Shown here piece after piece: positions 57,764 to 64,000 of a stretch of DNA of 64,000 nucleotides. Under the pieces are notes generated by a model. That model searched no databases, was not told where the DNA came from, and saw only the letters and a list, made by a program, of their open reading frames with translations. Position numbers and translations under genes: made by a program. The stretch is from Allochromatium palmeri. Lineage in GTDB: Bacteria; Pseudomonadota; Gammaproteobacteria; Chromatiales; Chromatiaceae. The stretch is taken from positions 62,001 through 126,000 of the forward strand of contig NZ_WNKT01000003.1 of NCBI RefSeq assembly GCF_009720725.1. The letters run 5' to 3'. The stretch's first letter is position 1; the number at the start of each line of letters is the position of its first letter.

Positions 57764-58867
57764 TCAGAGCACGGCGACCGGATAGGAACCCAGCACCTTG
57801 AACAGTAGCGCGTCCTGTTCGAGATTTTGCAGGGCATAGGCGACCTTGGGCTCCTGCCGGTGGCCGAGGATATCGACGAAGAACACATAGTCCCAGATAC
57901 CGCGGCGCGAAGGACGCGACTCGATGCGCGTCATGCTGATGCCGTGCACGGCCAGCGGCGCAAGCAGCGTGTGCAGACCGCCTGACTGATTTTTGCACGA
58001 GAGCAGCAGACTGGTCTTGTCCTGGCCGCTCGACGGCGAGTCCTGCTTGCCGATCACCAGGAAGCGCGTGGTGTTACTCGGCTCGTCCTCGATGCGCTCG
58101 GCGAGCACCGCGAGTCCGTAGATTTCGGCGGCCTGGAGGCCGGCGACGGCGGCGGCCTCGGGATCGGACGCCACCAGCCGCGCCGCCTCGGCATTGCTGC
58201 CGACCGGCAGCCGCTCGGCGGTCGGCAGATGACGGTCGAGCCATTCGCGACACTGCGCCAGCGACTGCTGGTGCGAATAGACGCGCCGGATGCCGGCCAG
58301 ATCCGCCGCCTTGGTCAACAGATGCTGATGGACGCGCAGACAGACCTCGCCGGTGATCATGAGCGGTGAGTTCATGAACAGATCGAGCGTATGGCTGACC
58401 ACGCCCTCGGTGGAATTTTCGACCGGCACCACGCCGAAGTCGCAGGCGCCGGACTCGACCTCGCGAAAGATCTCGTCGATGGTGGCCATGGCCTGCGTGA
58501 CCACCGAATGCCCGAAGTGCTTGATCGCCGCCGCCTGGGTGAAGGTGCCCTCAGGCCCCAGAAAGGCGGCACGCAGCGGACGCTCCAGGGCCAGACAGGC
58601 CGACATGATCTCGCGGAACAGGCGCGCGACCTCTTCGCCGTCGAGCGGCCCCGGATTGGCCTCCTTGATCCGGCGCAGAACGGCGACCTCGCGCTCGGGA
58701 CGATAGAACTGCACCGATCCGCCCTGAGTTCCGGTCTTGATATGCGCGACCTGCTGGGCGCAGCGGGCGCGCTCGCTGATCAATTGCAGGATTTCCTGGT
58801 CGATGGCGTCGATGCGGTCGCGCACTGCCGCCAAGGCCTGCTGTTCCTGGTTGCCGCTCTCGCTCAT
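57764..58867 (-). CDS. pheA: Bifunctional chorismate mutase/prephenate dehydratase
   Basis: A 367-residue P-protein: AroQ-type chorismate mutase (residues 10-95; VRDRIDAIDQEILQLISERARCAQQVAHIK), prephenate dehydratase (about 100-275; FLGPEGTFTQAA, VPVENSTEGVVSHTLD, SNTTRFLVI) and an ACT domain with ESRPSRRGIWDYVFFVD that senses phenylalanine. Lies 19 bp after serA. Confidence 0.96.
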   Translation of the reverse strand: MSESGNQEQQALAAVRDRIDAIDQEILQLISERARCAQQVAHIKTGTQGGSVQFYRPEREVAVLRRIKEANPGPLDGEEVARLFREIMSACLALERPLRAAFLGPEGTFTQAAAIKHFGHSVVTQAMATIDEIFREVESGACDFGVVPVENSTEGVVSHTLDLFMNSPLMITGEVCLRVHQHLLTKAADLAGIRRVYSHQQSLAQCREWLDRHLPTAERLPVGSNAEAARLVASDPEAAAVAGLQAAEIYGLAVLAERIEDEPSNTTRFLVIGKQDSPSSGQDKTSLLLSCKNQSGGLHTLLAPLAVHGISMTRIESRPSRRGIWDYVFFVDILGHRQEPKVAYALQNLEQDALLFKVLGSYPVAVL

Positions 58868-58886
58868 GGCGTCTGCCCTCCCTCGC

Positions 58887-60056
58887 TCAACCGCCGAGAC
58901 AGCGTACCGAGAGCACGCCGTCGATGGCCCGAAGCTGCGCGAGCGTGCCCTCGGGACAGGGCTTGTCGACGTCGACCAGGGTCACGGCTACGTCGCCGCG
59001 CGAGCGGTTGAGCATGTCGATGATGTTGAGCCCGGCGGCGGCCAGATCGGTCGAGATCTGACCGAGCATGTTGGGCACGTTGCTGTTGACGATGGCCATC
59101 CGGTACCCCTCGGTGCGCGGTAGCACGATGTCGGGGAAGTTGACCGAGTTGGTGACGTTGCCGTCCTCCAGATAGTCACGGATCTGATCGGCGACCATGA
59201 TCGCGCAGTTGTCCTCGGCCTCGCGGGTCGAGGCGCCCAGATGTGGCAGGGTGACGACGCGCGGATGGTCCTTGAGCCGGTTACTCGGGAAATCGCAGCA
59301 ATAGGCGTAGAGATGGCCCGAGTCAAGTGCCGCGATCACGGCCTCGTCGTCGAGGATACCCTGACGCGAGAAGTTCAGCAGTACCGCCCCTTTGGGCAGC
59401 AGACGGATACGCTCGGCGTTGATCATGTGGCGCGTCTGATCGGTGAGCGGCACATGGAAGGTCACGAAGTCCGAACGCACGAGCAGATCGTCGATGCTCA
59501 GCGCCTGCTTGACGTCGCTCGCGAGCTGCCAGGCACGCTGCACGGTGATGGTCGGGTCGTAGCCGATGACGTGCATCCCGAGTGCGCGCGCGGCATTGGC
59601 AACCTTGACGCCGATCGCGCCCAGACCGATGACGCCCAGGGTGCGCCCCGGCAGCTCGAAGCCGGCGAAGCGCTTTTTGCCGGCTTCGACCGCTTCGTTG
59701 ATAGCGGCATCCTCGCCCTGTAGTTCGCGGGCAAACTGCCAGGCCTGGGCGATGTTGCGCGCCGACATCAGCATGCCGGCGAGTACCAGTTCCTTGACCG
59801 CGTTGGCGTTGGCGCCCGGCGCATTGAAGACGGCTACGCCACGTTTGGTCATGTCGGCCACGGGCACGTTGTTGGTGCCCGCGCCCGCACGCCCGATGGC
59901 CTTGACTGACTCGGGGATCGGCAGGTCGTGCATCTTGGCCGAGCGCACCAGGATGGCGTCGGGATGGGCGATCTCGGTGGCGATCTCGTAGCGCTCGCGC
60001 GGCAGGCGTTCCAGGCCGACCACCGAGATGTTGTTGAGCGTCTGGATTTTGAACAT
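58887..60056 (-). CDS. serA: D-3-phosphoglycerate dehydrogenase, short form
   Basis: A 389-residue NAD-dependent dehydrogenase, the first step of serine synthesis. Motifs: VRSAKMHDLP, NAPGANANAVKELVLAGML, LGVIGLGAIGVKVANAARALGM (Rossmann), and a catalytic His in TLPHLGASTREAEDN. A C-terminal ACT domain (AIVNSNVPNMLGQISTDLAAAGLNIIDM) likely senses serine. ATG 60056 (MFKIQTLNNIS) is the family start; a longer frame to 60149 has no similarity. It sits between serC and pheA, where Pseudomonas has no serA. Confidence 0.95.
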   Translation of the reverse strand: MFKIQTLNNISVVGLERLPRERYEIATEIAHPDAILVRSAKMHDLPIPESVKAIGRAGAGTNNVPVADMTKRGVAVFNAPGANANAVKELVLAGMLMSARNIAQAWQFARELQGEDAAINEAVEAGKKRFAGFELPGRTLGVIGLGAIGVKVANAARALGMHVIGYDPTITVQRAWQLASDVKQALSIDDLLVRSDFVTFHVPLTDQTRHMINAERIRLLPKGAVLLNFSRQGILDDEAVIAALDSGHLYAYCCDFPSNRLKDHPRVVTLPHLGASTREAEDNCAIMVADQIRDYLEDGNVTNSVNFPDIVLPRTEGYRMAIVNSNVPNMLGQISTDLAAAGLNIIDMLNRSRGDVAVTLVDVDKPCPEGTLAQLRAIDGVLSVRCLGG

Positions 60057-60137
60057 GTCGACTCGAACCCTTGTGGTGGATCTCAGAGGGCCTTGGGCCA
60101 GCGGCCCGCAGGAGATCAGGAGATGATGAGTGATAGC

Positions 60138-60168
60138 GAGCCGCCTCATTACAGAGTCGAGACGGCTC
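60138..60168. repeat. Inverted repeat between serC and serA
   Basis: Arms GAGCCGCCTC (60138-60147) and GAGACGGCTC (60159-60168) form a 10-bp stem with one mismatch (a G-U pair in the minus-strand RNA) and an 11-nt loop. No U-tract follows on the transcribed minus strand, so it is more likely an RNA stability or processing element than a terminator. This is within the 134-bp serC-serA gap. Confidence 0.5.
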
Positions 60169-60190
60169 TTCCAGCGTCAACGTGTCTACG

Positions 60191-61273
60191 TCAGCCGTTG
60201 CGGCGTTCGAACTCCTGCATGAAGGCCACCAGCGCATCCACCCCCGCCTCGGGCATGGCGTTATAGATGCTCGCGCGCATCCCGCCGACCGAGCGATGGC
60301 CTTTGAGCGTGGTCAGCCCCGCCGCCTTGGCTTCCTTGAGGAAGACCTCGTCCAGCTCGGCATTGGCCAGGGTGAAGGGCACGTTCATCCAGGAGCGATC
60401 CGTCGGCGCAACCGGGTTGCCATAGAAGCTGGACGCATCAATGGTGTCATAAAGCTTCTTAGCCTTGCGCGCATTGACCTCAGCCATTGCCGGCAATCCG
60501 CCCATGTCCTTCAGCCACTTGAACACCAGTCCCGCCAGATACAAGCCATAGGTCGGCGGGGTGTTGTACATGGAGTCGTTGTCGGCGTGGGTCTTGTAGT
60601 CGAGCATGGTCGGCGTGCCCTGGATCGGCTGGCCGATCAGATCCTCGCGCACGATGACGATGGTCAGACCCGCTGGACCGATATTCTTCTGCGCGCCGGC
60701 ATAGATCAGCCCGAACTTGGAGACATCGATCGGGCGCGACAGAATGGTTGAGGACATATCCGCGACCAGCGGCTTACCCCCGGTCTCAGGCACATAGGGG
60801 AACTCGACGCCCTCGATGGTCTCGTTCGGCGTGTAATGGACATAGGCCGCATCAGCGCTCAGGTTCAGCTCGTTCTGGGCCGGGGCGCGGGTGAATTTGC
60901 TCGACTCGCTGCTCGCCGCGACGTTCACGGTGCCATAGTGACGCGCCTCGGCGATCGCCTTCTTCGACCAGGAGCCGGTGTTGATGTAGTCCGCCCCCTC
61001 AGCCCCGCGCAGCAGATTCATGGGGATCATAGCGAACTGGAGCGAGGCGCCACCCTGCAAAAACAGCACCTTGTAATTGGCCGGAATCGCGAGCAGCTCG
61101 CGCAAATCGGCTTCGGCCTCGGCGGCGATGGACATGAACTCCTTGCCGCGATGGCTCATCTCAGCCACGCACATGCCGCTGCCGCGCCAATCGAGCATCT
61201 CGTCGCGGGCCTGAGCCAGGACCGCCTCGGGCAGCATCGCGGGACCGGCACTGAAGTTATAGACGCGAGCCAT
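60191..61273 (-). CDS. serC: Phosphoserine aminotransferase
   Basis: A 360-residue PLP aminotransferase for serine and pyridoxine synthesis. [19 protein letters not shown] at the N-terminus, [28 protein letters not shown], and the PLP-lysine region [19 protein letters not shown] are diagnostic. ATG 61273 has GGGGAA about 8 bases upstream. A further in-frame ATG at 61288 would add five residues. The gene follows gyrA as in Pseudomonas. Confidence 0.96.
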   Translation of the reverse strand: MARVYNFSAGPAMLPEAVLAQARDEMLDWRGSGMCVAEMSHRGKEFMSIAAEAEADLRELLAIPANYKVLFLQGGASLQFAMIPMNLLRGAEGADYINTGSWSKKAIAEARHYGTVNVAASSESSKFTRAPAQNELNLSADAAYVHYTPNETIEGVEFPYVPETGGKPLVADMSSTILSRPIDVSKFGLIYAGAQKNIGPAGLTIVIVREDLIGQPIQGTPTMLDYKTHADNDSMYNTPPTYGLYLAGLVFKWLKDMGGLPAMAEVNARKAKKLYDTIDASSFYGNPVAPTDRSWMNVPFTLANAELDEVFLKEAKAAGLTTLKGHRSVGGMRASIYNAMPEAGVDALVAFMQEFERRNG

Positions 61274-61338
61274 TCTGACATTCCCCATGGGTTGAGTGTT
61301 GTGCGGTGGACATCCCGCAGGATGTGGTGAGCGGAGCA

Positions 61339-61366
61339 AACCGCCTCGGTCGCGCCTGAGGCGGTT
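61339..61366 (-). terminator. Hairpin between gyrA and serC
   Basis: Perfect 9-bp arms AACCGCCTC (61366-61358 read on the minus strand) and GAGGCGGTT (61347-61339) enclose a 10-nt loop; the transcript continues TTTGCTCC overlapping the arm end. The U-run is short, so this may be a leaky terminator that lets some gyrA transcripts read into serC. Confidence 0.5.
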
Positions 61367-61375
61367 CAAGCGATT

Positions 61376-64000
<2,625 letters not shown>

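Overview
The window reads as chromosomal DNA of a GC-rich gammaproteobacterium, most likely a purple sulfur bacterium of the Chromatiaceae or a close relative. Three things point there: a membrane-linked [NiFe]-hydrogenase operon of the hynS-isp1-isp2 type at the left edge, gene orders shared with Pseudomonas and Chromatiales (rpsB-tsf-pyrH-frr-uppS-cdsA-dxr-rseP-bamA-skp-lpxD-fabZ-lpxA-lpxB-rnhB; dprA-lysM-def-fmt-rsmB; gyrA-serC-pheA-hisC-tyrA), and the carboxyspermidine/carboxynorspermidine polyamine route. The family assignment is inference; no rRNA or other direct taxonomic marker is present.

Layout. 1-3.4 kb (minus): HupH-like protein, HynS, Isp1 and partial Isp2. 3.5-7.3 kb (minus): small exported protein, glnD, map. 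7.4-21.7 kb (plus): a long, tightly packed operon for ribosomal protein S2, EF-Ts, UMP kinase, ribosome recycling, isoprenoid/phospholipid precursors, outer-membrane assembly and lipid A. 21.7-24.7 kb (plus): an accessory patch with a DUF4160/DUF2442 pair, rnhB, and a coupled ATPase-TOPRIM pair that may be a defence cassette. 24.8-25.5 kb (minus): an hsp20 gene with a perfect CIRCE operator overlapping its promoter and a ROSE-like hairpin over its Shine-Dalgarno. 25.6-30.5 kb (plus): three polyamine genes. 30.5-37.7 kb: xthA, a methyltransferase-like membrane protein, two DUF29 genes, a YyaL-type protein, rlmI, an L,D-transpeptidase and tsaC. 37.8-44.6 kb: HDOD protein, topA, smg, dprA and a LysM protein. 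44.7-54.5 kb (plus): def, fmt, rsmB, DUF4390, an NtrY/NtrX-like two-component pair, trkA and trkH. 54.6-55.1 kb: a DUF433/DUF5615 toxin-antitoxin pair. 55.2-64 kb (minus): gyrA (partial, interrupted by an intein), serC, serA, pheA, hisC, tyrA, mobB.

Most neighbouring genes are joined by ATGA or TTGA overlaps, so translational coupling is the rule. The few longer spaces hold regulatory signals: a conserved-type rpsB promoter with a leader hairpin, the CIRCE/ROSE pair, and hairpins between the gyrA-operon genes. No rRNA, tRNA, CRISPR array, insertion sequence or prophage was seen. The best candidates for unusual biology are the ATPase-TOPRIM cassette, the GyrA intein, the doubly controlled hsp20 gene, and an NtrX-like regulator that lacks the sigma-54 contact motif.
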